A DNA stretch of 64,000 bases, from the NCBI GenBank assembly GCA_028715605.1, contig JAQURM010000004.1:1-64000 (forward strand), written 5' to 3'. A model generated the notes under the pieces. The model was not told the DNA's origin, ran no database searches, and saw only the letters and a list, made by a program, of their open reading frames with translations. Made by a program: the position numbers and the translations under genes. Shown here piece after piece: positions 25,156 through 32,610 of the stretch (position 1 is its first letter; each line of letters opens with the position of its first letter). Source of the stretch: Desulfovibrionales bacterium. GTDB taxonomy: Bacteria > Desulfobacterota > QYQD01.

Positions 25156-25228
25156 GGCGTACTCCAGCAAATTTTGCTCAGGAACATCGGATTCCATAAA
25201 AGATGTGGAATTTTCAGCGAAAAAGGGC

Positions 25229-25257
25229 TTGACAAAATATGGTGATATTGTCATGAT
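25229..25257 (+). promoter_or_regulatory. Sigma-70 type promoter of the CBS-ACT gene
   Basis: TTGACA at 25229-25234, 17 bases, CATGAT at 25252-25257, followed by GAGAGGAG before the ATG at 25303. Confidence 0.6.
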
Positions 25258-25302
25258 TTCTAACGCTTTTAAATAGTTACCAGCCGTGAGAGGAGTTTCG
25301 CC

Positions 25303-25998
25303 ATGTTAGTAAAAGGGTGGATGGCCAGCGAGGTTATAGCCATAGATGAGAACACATCTATGATGAAGGCTACACAGATAATGAAAGAACACAACGTCCG
25401 CAGGCTGCCGGTCTTACGCAAGGGGAAGCTGGTCGGGATTATCACTGATCGGGATTTAAAGGACGCCGCTCCTTCCAAGGCTACTTCTCTGGATGTACAT
25501 GAGTTGTATTATCTCTTGTCTGAAATAAAAGTTAAAGATCTCATGGCCAAAGACCCTATCACCATTAATGGGGATGATACGGTAGAAAAGGCGGCTGTTA
25601 TCATGCTCGAAAACCGTATTTCCGGCCTTCCGGTAGTGAACAATAAGGGCGACCTTATCGGTGTGGTTACGCTGACCGATGTCCTCAAGGTACTGGTGAG
25701 TATTACGGGTATATATCAAGGCGGAATCCAGTTTGCGTTCAGCATTGAAGACCGGGCGGGCTCCATAAAAGAAGTAGCCGATACCATCCGGGCCCATGGG
25801 GGACGGATGGTAAGCATACTCACCTCATGGGACTCATGTGAGAAGGAATGCCGCCACGTCTTCATCCGGATTATGGATATGGAAAAGGAGAAACTGGTAA
25901 AGCTGAACAAAGAGCTGGAAAAGCGTTTTATCGTCCTTTATACCACAAGGGACGACCTGTCAAACATCCCCCACCGCCAACTTGAAAAGGCCAAATAG
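25303..25998 (+). CDS. Tandem CBS domain protein with ACT domain (AcuB-like)
   Basis: A 231-residue cytoplasmic protein with two CBS motifs that form one Bateman module (residues 5-60 and 76-132: VRRLPVLRKGKLVGIITDRDL and ISGLPVVNNKGDLIGVVTLTDV). An ACT-like domain follows (about 140-215: FSIEDRAGSIKEVADTIRAHGG). CBS pairs bind adenosine nucleotides and ACT domains bind small ligands such as amino acids, so this is a metabolic sensor. The layout matches AcuB-type proteins, whose partner is not visible here. It has its own promoter and ribosome site (AGGAG). Confidence 0.85.
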   Translation: MLVKGWMASEVIAIDENTSMMKATQIMKEHNVRRLPVLRKGKLVGIITDRDLKDAAPSKATSLDVHELYYLLSEIKVKDLMAKDPITINGDDTVEKAAVIMLENRISGLPVVNNKGDLIGVVTLTDVLKVLVSITGIYQGGIQFAFSIEDRAGSIKEVADTIRAHGGRMVSILTSWDSCEKECRHVFIRIMDMEKEKLVKLNKELEKRFIVLYTTRDDLSNIPHRQLEKAK

Positions 25999-26009
25999 CA
26001 AACAGTCAT

Positions 26010-26077
26010 GTAGGGTGGGCTCAGCCCACCAAACCTACGCTACGCTGCCAAAGATGGTGGGCAAAGCCCACCCTACG
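26010..26077. repeat. GTAGGGTGGG/CCCACCCTAC hairpin repeat
   Basis: Two arms of GTAGGGTGGGC...GCCCACC, the second inverted, around a short centre. Copies at 37413-37465 and 42858-42924. Widespread REP-like family; here between two convergent genes, where it may serve as a transcription end. Confidence 0.75.
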
Positions 26078-26102
26078 TCTGAAAGCTTAGAATTTTGAAC
26101 TC

Positions 26103-26780
26103 TTAGCGAAGTCGTATCATATTTTTAAAGCCCAGGCGATACCTTATTATGTGGCCGGCCAGGTCAAAGACCATGGCCGCGTCTTCAATAATTGCTGAAT
26201 CACTGGTGGCCACTGCCCCGGGAAAACCGGACAATATCTTTTCAGGCACAGGTATAGCCTGAACCCTCCCCTTCAAACCGTATTCCGACAAAAAGCGCCG
26301 GGCCGTGGCCGCCAGTTCTCCGCTCTTGGAGACGGGAGAATCCAGGAGAAAGATAATATCTGCCGGCCGATGCCGTCTGAGCGTATCGCAGATCAGATTT
26401 AGGGCCTCCATAGTAAAAGCGCCGGGGACATATCCCCTGCCGGCCCGGGCAATATCCCTGATAAATCCATCATCCGCCAGGATCAGGGGCAGCCCCCTTA
26501 AAGCGCTTTCCAGGGTTATGAGAACGTTATGACCATCGATAGCCAGGGAGGCCTGATATAAGGCAGAGATGGGGATTTTTTTGTTTTTCCGCTCAGAGTT
26601 TTTCCGGGCAAAGACACCCCGATGGAGAAGGTCTCGTTCAGCCACGGTGAGTTGATATCGGTTGCCTACCAGGGTGAGGGCGGCACGCCGGGGATAATTG
26701 CGATTCAAGAGATAGCGAAAATCATGGGCCGCCAGTTTTAGCGCAGCAATGTCTATTAAGGCATGTAGCCTTTTCCCCAT
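26103..26780 (-). CDS. DUF434-family protein
   Basis: The 225-residue product begins MGKRLHALIDIAALKLAAHDFRYLLNRNY at the ATG at 26780 (a TTG 15 codons earlier is also open). The first ~60 residues match the DUF434 domain, and the rest (LAIDGHNVLITLESALRGLPLILADDGFIRDIA, then IIFLLDSPVSKSGELA) is the conserved partner region that follows it in bacteria and archaea. The acidic residues in LAIDGHNV and LADDG recall a PIN/NYN-type nuclease fold, but that is my inference. No function is established. Monocistronic, facing the CBS-ACT gene. Confidence 0.7.
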   Translation of the reverse strand: MGKRLHALIDIAALKLAAHDFRYLLNRNYPRRAALTLVGNRYQLTVAERDLLHRGVFARKNSERKNKKIPISALYQASLAIDGHNVLITLESALRGLPLILADDGFIRDIARAGRGYVPGAFTMEALNLICDTLRRHRPADIIFLLDSPVSKSGELAATARRFLSEYGLKGRVQAIPVPEKILSGFPGAVATSDSAIIEDAAMVFDLAGHIIRYRLGFKNMIRLR

Positions 26781-26896
26781 TCGATCTCTTTTAACCCGGA
26801 GTCCGCGAAATTTCCTACATGCCAAGGAGAACAGGGCAGGTGCCGTATGGCTTCAGTGGAAGACCATGTGTCTTTATATCATCGATACAAACGCCT

Positions 26897-27538
26897 TCAT
26901 TCAGTCATTACTTCATCAGGCAGTTCGTCTAGATCTCCAGGTGTTATCGGAAAATGTTGTGCTAACAATGCCCCTGCCTCTTTAATAGCCTCGCAGAGGG
27001 CATCGCAGGCGCGACTATCTTTTATCCCCAGAGAAACAATCTTTGCGAATTTATTCAGGGTCTCCTGTTCAATCTTTTCATATATTCCTTTGTCCGCAAG
27101 AACCCAGACTTTCCTTTCGAGCAGGGAAAGGAAAAATAAAACCCCTGTATTCTTTTTAGTTTTATAAAGCCCTTTTTCATAGAATGCCCTGACTGTCCGT
27201 TGCATCACCGCATGTTCTTTTCGCCGCACCTCTATGAGCGCAGCTTTCATGACAGGGATTTTTTTAACGATATATTTCGCAGGAAAGAAGAATGAAAAAC
27301 TGAATAATATGTACCACGGAAGAGATGATTGAAAAAACAAAGTAACTAAGATCAGGGCTAGAAAACTTCCGAAGAATATCCCTCCGATTACCTCGGTCTC
27401 AAGATACCGGTCACTGCTATCAACCACCATAACAGCGATCTCCCCGATAGTCCGGGATTCTATTTCATGGGTAGTATCCGCTATCCGTTTTTTCTCATCC
27501 TCATTAAAAAACCTGTCTGACTTTCTAAGATGTTTCAT
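26897..27538 (-). CDS. TPM-domain membrane protein (cytoplasmic-type)
   Basis: The 213-residue product (ATG at 27538) has a TPM (Psb32/YgcG) domain split around two membrane helices. The N-terminus has SDRFFNEDEKKRIADTTHEIE and RTIGEIAVMVV. Then come two hydrophobic segments (about residues 50-95), then GVLFFLSLLERKVWVLADKGI, a block typical of this family. It overlaps the preceding TPM gene by one base (TGATG), giving tight coupling. LemA, TPM and TPM genes in a row are a recurring bacterial set of unknown envelope function. Confidence 0.8.
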   Translation of the reverse strand: MKHLRKSDRFFNEDEKKRIADTTHEIESRTIGEIAVMVVDSSDRYLETEVIGGIFFGSFLALILVTLFFQSSLPWYILFSFSFFFPAKYIVKKIPVMKAALIEVRRKEHAVMQRTVRAFYEKGLYKTKKNTGVLFFLSLLERKVWVLADKGIYEKIEQETLNKFAKIVSLGIKDSRACDALCEAIKEAGALLAQHFPITPGDLDELPDEVMTE

Positions 27539-28299
27539 CACCAATCTCCCGATGCCCCGCCACCTCCAAAATCTCCTCCACCGCCTCCACCAAAACCTCC
27601 CCCGCTGCTAAAGCCTCCTCCTCCAAATCCACTGCCTATTCCGCCATAGCCACCACCTGGCCAGGGCACACCTCTTCTAATACGACTTCTTAAGGCAATA
27701 ATGGCAGGGAAGATTAAAAAAGGAATAAGAGGGAAAAGAATCGAAAAAATATCTCCCTCCGGAGAGCGGCGCTTTTCATCAATCTTAAACTCTCCCCGTG
27801 TCGCATCAATCAAGGCGTGGACACCCGCAATAAAACCTTCGTTAAGGTCCCCTCTCTTAAATTTCGGTTTTATGACAAGGTCTATGATCCTTCCTGCTAT
27901 CAGATCGGTTAACTTGCCTTCGAGACCTCGTCCTACCTCGATCCTCATCTTCCTTTCCTGTTTTGCGACTGTAAGTATTACGCCGTTGTCCTTGCCCTTC
28001 TGCCCGATCTTCCATGCCTCTGCAACCTTGATGCTGAAGTCCTCGATCACCTCTCCTTCAAGTGATGGGATTGTTAAAATGACTATCTGGGTTGAGTCTG
28101 TTTGTTCGAAGGTTTTCAGTTCATTCTCAAGTTCAGCTTTTACTGAGGGAGAAATCATATTGGCATAATCGTTGACATATCCCTGAAGTTTAGGGATATT
28201 AAGCGCATGAACAGTTGATATCGTCTTACTCCAAGAAAGACACAGAAGTAAGAAAATAAAAAGCAGGATATTTAATATTTTTTTATTCGCACTATTCAT
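27538..28299 (-). CDS. TPM-domain protein with Gly-rich C-terminus (YgcG family)
   Basis: A 253-residue protein with a signal or anchor sequence (residues 8-28), a periplasmic TPM domain (about 38-165: VNDYANMISPSVKAELENEL, QIVILTIPSLEGEVIEDFS, DNGVILTVAKQERKMRIEVG), a membrane helix (FSILFPLIPFLIFPAIIAL) and a cytoplasmic or flexible tail that is almost all Gly, Ser and Phe. TPM domains form a phosphatase-like fold in plants; bacterial roles are unclear. It lies downstream of lemA, with 129 bases between. Confidence 0.85.
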   Translation of the reverse strand: MNSANKKILNILLFIFLLLCLSWSKTISTVHALNIPKLQGYVNDYANMISPSVKAELENELKTFEQTDSTQIVILTIPSLEGEVIEDFSIKVAEAWKIGQKGKDNGVILTVAKQERKMRIEVGRGLEGKLTDLIAGRIIDLVIKPKFKRGDLNEGFIAGVHALIDATRGEFKIDEKRRSPEGDIFSILFPLIPFLIFPAIIALRSRIRRGVPWPGGGYGGIGSGFGGGGFSSGGGFGGGGGGDFGGGGASGDW

Positions 28300-28428
28300 A
28301 GTTCAAACAAAAACAGGCAGGACACAGTATTTTAGCAGTTTTTAATTCCGTCGAAGACAGGATTAACCTCGGAGGTCGATACGACGGAGAATGAGCGAAA
28401 ATGCTATGCCCTGCCTGTCTATACATAG

Positions 28429-29013
28429 TTAGAATTTTACCTTAGGAGCCTTCTCTGCCCCTGCCTCAGCCTTGAATGATTCTTTAAGTTTCAGATGCAG
28501 CAGCAGGCTATTTGTTACGCTGTTTGGAAATACCCTTATCGAGGTATTGAATGTCTCCACTGCCTTATTATACCGTGTTCGTGCAACATTTATCCTATTC
28601 TCTGTGCCTTCAAGCTGATTCTGAAGGTCCTGGAAGTTTTGGTTGGCCTTAAGGTCAGGGTATCTTTCTACTACGACCATAAGCCTTGAAAGCGCGCTAC
28701 TCATTGCAGACTGTGCCTCCTGAAACTGAGTAAACGTTTTTGGATCATCAAGCATATTCTTTGACATCTGTATAGTGCCGACCTTTGCCCTTGCCTCTGT
28801 CACTGCGGTAAGGGTCTCCCTCTCATGTTTTGCATATGTCTTTACAACTTCTACGAGATTCGGGATGAGGTCATTTCTTCTCTGATATGTTGCCTCTACA
28901 TCGCCCCATGCTGCCTTCATAGCCTCTTCATTTTTCTGCATCGTGTTATACCCGCAACCTGAGACAGTTAACAGCATACATATAAATACAATATACATTA
29001 TCCGTTTTTTCAC
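28429..29013 (-). CDS. LemA family protein
   Basis: A 194-residue protein with an N-terminal lipoprotein-like signal ending SGC (Cys20), then a long helical bundle: [99 protein letters not shown]. All are LemA hallmarks. The start is GTG at 29013, five bases behind AGGAGG. Most LemA proteins have a plain membrane anchor; a lipid anchor here would put it outside the membrane. First gene of lemA-TPM-TPM. Confidence 0.9.
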   Translation of the reverse strand: MKKRIMYIVFICMLLTVSGCGYNTMQKNEEAMKAAWGDVEATYQRRNDLIPNLVEVVKTYAKHERETLTAVTEARAKVGTIQMSKNMLDDPKTFTQFQEAQSAMSSALSRLMVVVERYPDLKANQNFQDLQNQLEGTENRINVARTRYNKAVETFNTSIRVFPNSVTNSLLLHLKLKESFKAEAGAEKAPKVKF

Positions 29014-29051
29014 TCTTGCCTCCTTGTTCTTCTTTACAATTCTTTACATCA

Positions 29052-29201
29052 GAGCCTCTTGCAAAACTCCATTTTTTATCATTCCCGCAACGCTTTTGAG
29101 CGAGAATCTGGTTTTATTCAAGTAAAAACCATATCCGTCCCCGAATGCCTGTATCCCCGATAGAATCATTCGGGGATGACAGACAATTTTGCAAGAGGCT
29201 C
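29052..29201. mobile_element. MITE-like element, 15-bp terminal inverted repeats
   Basis: The ends GAGCCTCTTGCAAAA (29052-29066) and TTTTGCAAGAGGCTC (29187-29201) are perfectly complementary across a 120-base non-coding centre that also holds a short CCCCGAATG/CATTCGGGG pair. No transposase is nearby. It fits a miniature inverted-repeat element mobilised in trans. Confidence 0.65.
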
Positions 29202-29210
29202 ATCAGTTCC

Positions 29211-30149
29211 CTATAATCCGGCGGCGGCAAGTTCTTCCATTAAGTGTTTTTGCTTGTTGTTCAGCTTGCCCGGGATTTTCACCGTAATACGTACATACAA
29301 ATCCCCCCGTCCCGAACCATCCGGGAGCGGGAGCCCGAACCCCTTAACCCGCAGCCTGGTGTTACTCTGGGTGCCGGCCGGCACACGTACGCTCAAGTTT
29401 TTGCCATCCAGGGTCGGGACATCCACCTGTGAACCGAGGACAACGCTGCTGAAGGGTATTTCCCTGTCCAGTACCAGATTGAACCCTTCACGCTTGAATT
29501 GCGGATGTTCCAGCGCCTTGATCTTTAAATAAAGATTGCCCGGCGGTCCCCCGTGTAATCCGGGCCCGCCTTTACCCGGGATACGCAACTTTTTCCCGTC
29601 TTCTATCCCTGCCGGTATCTTAACGGAGACCCTTTCCGTATGCCCGCCGCGCTGGAAAGAGACGACCTTTTCCGCTCCATTAAATGCTTCTACCAGGCTG
29701 ACCGGTAGTTCTAAAACGATATCTTCACCCTTCTGCCTTACATCCTGATGAAACCGGAAGTCGCGGCCGGGTTGCGGTCCCCCAAAGTTATAGTAGGATT
29801 GACGGGAGCTTCCCTTTTTGCCTTGCGAGAAGGCCTGGCCCAGGATGTCGCCAAAGCTGAACCCAAATTCCTTAAAGATGCCGGAATAATCAAAACCACG
29901 AAAGATGTCTTCCTGCGAAAACCGCTGATGGAACTCTGTTGATCCAACAGTGTCGTATTGCCTTCTTTTTTCCGGATCACTCAAGACGGCGTAGGCCTCG
30001 CTAATCTGTTTAAACTTTTCCTCGGCGGCCTTATCCCCTTTATTACGGTCAGGGTGGTACGTTAACGCCAGTTTCCGGTAGGCCTTCTTGATCTCCTCAG
30101 CGGAGGCGCTTTTAGGAACTCCCAGGATTTTATAATAGTCTTTGGGCAT
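29211..30149 (-). CDS. cbpA: DnaJ-type co-chaperone, CbpA-like (no zinc fingers)
   Basis: A 312-residue J-domain protein that would stimulate DnaK. The J domain is at residues 1-66 ([20 protein letters not shown], with HPD in [10 protein letters not shown]). A Gly/Phe linker ([19 protein letters not shown]) follows, then two C-terminal beta domains ([38 protein letters not shown]-like), with no CxxCxGxG zinc fingers; the layout is that of CbpA. The ATG at 30149 ([10 protein letters not shown]) is chosen over a longer frame that runs into repeat sequence. Single gene. Confidence 0.9.
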   Translation of the reverse strand: MPKDYYKILGVPKSASAEEIKKAYRKLALTYHPDRNKGDKAAEEKFKQISEAYAVLSDPEKRRQYDTVGSTEFHQRFSQEDIFRGFDYSGIFKEFGFSFGDILGQAFSQGKKGSSRQSYYNFGGPQPGRDFRFHQDVRQKGEDIVLELPVSLVEAFNGAEKVVSFQRGGHTERVSVKIPAGIEDGKKLRIPGKGGPGLHGGPPGNLYLKIKALEHPQFKREGFNLVLDREIPFSSVVLGSQVDVPTLDGKNLSVRVPAGTQSNTRLRVKGFGLPLPDGSGRGDLYVRITVKIPGKLNNKQKHLMEELAAAGL

Positions 30150-30240
30150 AATGCAGAATACAGAATACAGGAGACACAATACAGAATACAGAATTATTCT
30201 GACTTCGAATTCTTTCTGACTTCTGACTCCTCTATTCTGT
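30150..30240. repeat. CAGAATACAGGAGACA type repeat with inverted copy
   Basis: A degenerate array of ACAGAATAC words followed by their complement (TCTGACTCCTCTATTCTG). The same family is at 31474-31572, 36926-37002, and on both sides of the four-helix-bundle gene (37911-37936 and 38288-38322). Confidence 0.65.
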
Positions 30241-30281
30241 GGCGGATTTAAGCACTAATATAGTTTTTTAAACGGGCGATG

Positions 30282-31460
30282 TCAAGCTGACGGCTGATGG
30301 CTGATAGTTTCTGCAAAAGGTAGGTAAACGGTAAAGGTTGAACCTGCTCCTGGTGCACTTTCAAACTCTATGGAACCCCCCATCAACTCAACAAATTTTT
30401 TACATATGGCAAGACCGAGACCTGATCCCTGTTCCCCGCCTTCTTTCCCGGTTATTTTGGGAAACGGGGTAAATATCTTGTCGTTGTCTTCCGGCTTTAT
30501 GCCTTGACCGGTGTCGGTTATAGCTATGGCCACCAAGTCCCCCCTTATCCCCCCTTTATCAAAGGGGGGTGAGGGGGGACTTGGGTCTTGTTGCAGCCGG
30601 CAACTCACGTTGATTTGTCCGCCCGCCTGGCTAAACTTTATGGCATTATCAAGGAGGTTTCGTAGAATAGTCTGCAGGAACTTTTTGTCTGCAGTGATGC
30701 GGTCCGCTTCCGGCGGCACTTCCCGCCGGTAGGAGATACGCTTATTGTAGGCCATATTTTGCAGATCCATCCAGACCGTATCGATCAGGCCGGTTAGAGA
30801 GAGGGTCTCCGGGCGGGGCGTAACACCCCCGGTCTCCAGCCTGGCCAGGAACGAGATGTCATCAATCAGGGCCAGAAGTTGCCGCCCATTCCTGTCGATC
30901 ACGGAGAGGAATTCGCGCTGGTTGCTGTTTAACGGCCCGTAGTATTCGTTGGCCAGCAGCTCAGCAAAACCGAGGATGCCGTTAAGGGGGCTGCGCAGTT
31001 CGTGGGAAATCTTTGAGAGAAAGGCAAACTTTTGTTGCTCTACTCTTTGCAACTCATGGCCGGCCCGACGCAGCTCGTCATACAGCGACTTTATGCGCAA
31101 CATGACCTTGACCCGGGTTACCAAAATCAGGTTGTCAACCGGTTGCACTATGTAATCGTCGGCCCCTAGATCCATGCCTTTTATCTTGGAATCTAAGTCG
31201 TCATAAGCGCCTGTGAGAAACGCGATGGGGATATGCCTCATCTCAGGATCGCCCTTGAGTATCCGGCAGGCCTCGAATCCATCCATAGTCGGCATCTGGA
31301 TATCAAGGAGCACCACATCCGGGTGTTTTTCGCGGGCCAGCCGTACGGCCTCCAGTCCATCCTTGGCGGTAATTATTGCACAGTCAATATTAGCGCGTAA
31401 TATCTCACTCACCATAAAGCGGACATTGGGATTGTCATCGGCGAGCAGTATGGCGTACAT
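30282..31460 (-). CDS. Response regulator-histidine kinase hybrid carrying a repeat-encoded loop
   Basis: The 392-residue cytoplasmic protein has a receiver domain first (residues 1-120; Asp in VVLLDIQMPTMDG, Lys replaced at QPVDN by a Val-Asp segment), then a HisKA domain (FLSKISHELRSPLNGILGFAELL, His phospho-acceptor) and an HATPase domain (N box LLDNAIKFS, DTGQGI, GSGLGLAI). Within the HATPase domain a 16-codon stretch, DPSPPSPPFDKGGIRG, is encoded by a dispersed palindromic DNA repeat (30535-30582) and lies in a loop between two strands. The protein lacks an output domain and probably passes phosphate to others. ATG with AAAGGAG upstream. Confidence 0.88.
   Translation of the reverse strand: MYAILLADDNPNVRFMVSEILRANIDCAIITAKDGLEAVRLAREKHPDVVLLDIQMPTMDGFEACRILKGDPEMRHIPIAFLTGAYDDLDSKIKGMDLGADDYIVQPVDNLILVTRVKVMLRIKSLYDELRRAGHELQRVEQQKFAFLSKISHELRSPLNGILGFAELLANEYYGPLNSNQREFLSVIDRNGRQLLALIDDISFLARLETGGVTPRPETLSLTGLIDTVWMDLQNMAYNKRISYRREVPPEADRITADKKFLQTILRNLLDNAIKFSQAGGQINVSCRLQQDPSPPSPPFDKGGIRGDLVAIAITDTGQGIKPEDNDKIFTPFPKITGKEGGEQGSGLGLAICKKFVELMGGSIEFESAPGAGSTFTVYLPFAETISHQPSA
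30535..30582. repeat. 48-bp palindromic repeat inserted in frame in the kinase gene
   Basis: AAGTCC...GGACTT ends with C-rich and G-rich arms of the CCCCCTTT family (see 5296-5372, 21536-21672, 42937-43018). Its length is a multiple of three, so it adds 16 codons without breaking the frame. Confidence 0.82.
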
Positions 31461-31473
31461 GTAAACTCCTTTC

Positions 31474-31572
31474 AGAATATAGAATACAGGAGACAGAGGT
31501 CAGAAGACAGGAGTCAGGAGACAAAATGTTAAAGTTCCTTTTTATTCTGAATTCTATCTCCTATATTCTATC
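31474..31572. repeat. CAGGAGACAGA family repeat
   Basis: About 99 bases of GAATACAGGAGACAGAGG-type words, a centre AATGTTAAAGTTCC, and the inverted complement (TCTGAATTCTATCTCC). The centre matches that of the copy at 36926-37002. Confidence 0.7.
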
Positions 31573-31714
31573 TCTTAAGCCATTCTTCCACCTTGTTAAG
31601 AACTTCGGCCGGTGGAGCAGGTTTGGCTACGCGCCGGAAGCCGCGAGAATCATATTCGGTCTTCTGCCAGACGTTGACAAGGAATTCCTGCAAGTAGCCT
31701 TTGTCTTTATCCAC
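31568..31714 (-). pseudogene. Possible remnant of a receiver-domain C-terminus
   Basis: Read on the minus strand, a 48-codon frame from a GTG at 31714 encodes VDKDKGYLQEFLVNVWQ..., ending KPAPPAEVLNKVEEWLKR. The last part resembles the conserved Lys-Pro and final helix of receiver domains. It has no good ribosome site and lies just downstream of the HTH-receiver gene, behind a repeat word. It could be a shard of a duplicated regulator. Confidence 0.4.
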
Positions 31715-31740
31715 TTTCTTCGGCTATCAGCTTTCAACAA

Positions 31741-32307
31741 TCACGAGAACTCAATGATTTTTTTGATTAGAGCGGTCAAATCCAGGGGCTTGGCAAAGAA
31801 GGCGTCTGCGCCGCATTTCAGCGCTTTTTTTCTGTGCCCTTCCTCAGCATGGGCTGTAGTAACTATTACTTTGATATGTTTGGTAGATTCATTGGATTTA
31901 ATCCTGGTACAGACTTCAAACCCATCCATCTTAGGCATCATCAGGTCCAGGATCACAATTTTTGGTTTGACCTCGCCAATTTTATAAATGGCCTCAAATC
32001 CGTCGCCGGCGGTATGAACCTGGTATCTATCTCTGGCTACCAGGAAGGCAGCCTCAAGGAGTTTAACGTCATAAGGATTGTCATCAACTACCAGGATATG
32101 ATTCTTACCGGGATTAACGGCCTCCGGCGGAACTGCATCTTTGCCGGCCAGAAAGTTGATTAACTCCCCTCTTCTTATCTTACGATGGCCGCCCGGGGTT
32201 ACAAAGGCATTGAGGATGCCTTCATCTATCCATCGGGTGATGGTTGTACGGGTTACCCCGCAAATTTTGCCAGCTTCTGAGGTTGTAAGATATTCTGCTC
32301 TATTCAT
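31741..32307 (-). CDS. HTH (excisionase/MerR-type) and receiver domain regulator
   Basis: The 188-residue product from the ATG at 32307 starts MNRAEYLTTSEAGKICGVTR. A helix-turn-helix of the excisionase/MerR type follows (residues 6-50, ending GGHRKIRRGELINFL). A receiver domain occupies residues 68-185 (phospho-acceptor Asp in IVILDLMMPKMDGFEV, conserved Lys in FFAKPLDL). The DNA-binding domain comes before the receiver, the reverse of most response regulators. AAAGGTG precedes the start. It is close to the hybrid kinase gene on the same strand and is its natural partner; upstream, the chemosensory cluster is divergent. Confidence 0.88.
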   Translation of the reverse strand: MNRAEYLTTSEAGKICGVTRTTITRWIDEGILNAFVTPGGHRKIRRGELINFLAGKDAVPPEAVNPGKNHILVVDDNPYDVKLLEAAFLVARDRYQVHTAGDGFEAIYKIGEVKPKIVILDLMMPKMDGFEVCTRIKSNESTKHIKVIVTTAHAEEGHRKKALKCGADAFFAKPLDLTALIKKIIEFS

Positions 32308-32610
32308 CTGAAGACACCTTTCTCTAGCAGACCATAAGTCTATAGATTTTTGCTTATATACTACTTTTCGGACATTGTTACAATAAGTTAACACAAAGTT
32401 TTCTGCAGCTTTAAAAACTCGTTATATAGACTCCTTACGGCCCTGTCCCGTGGGTTCCATTAAAAGCAAAATATATAATTTAGGGCGATATGTATAATAA
32501 AAGTTGTATTATTCGTTTTATTCTTAATGTTTTTTTAAGTATGCCGATAAACAAGAAGCGAGAGATGGAGATATATCTCAAAATCATACTCTTCAAGAGG
32601 AGGTAAGAAG

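Noticed and set aside
26010-26077. Repeat hairpins considered as CRISPR units
   Set aside because: Units are inverted pairs scattered singly, without regular spacing or spacers; no cas genes are present.
31526-31987. 153-codon plus-strand frame
   Set aside because: It combines repeat sequence with the antisense of the HTH-receiver gene.
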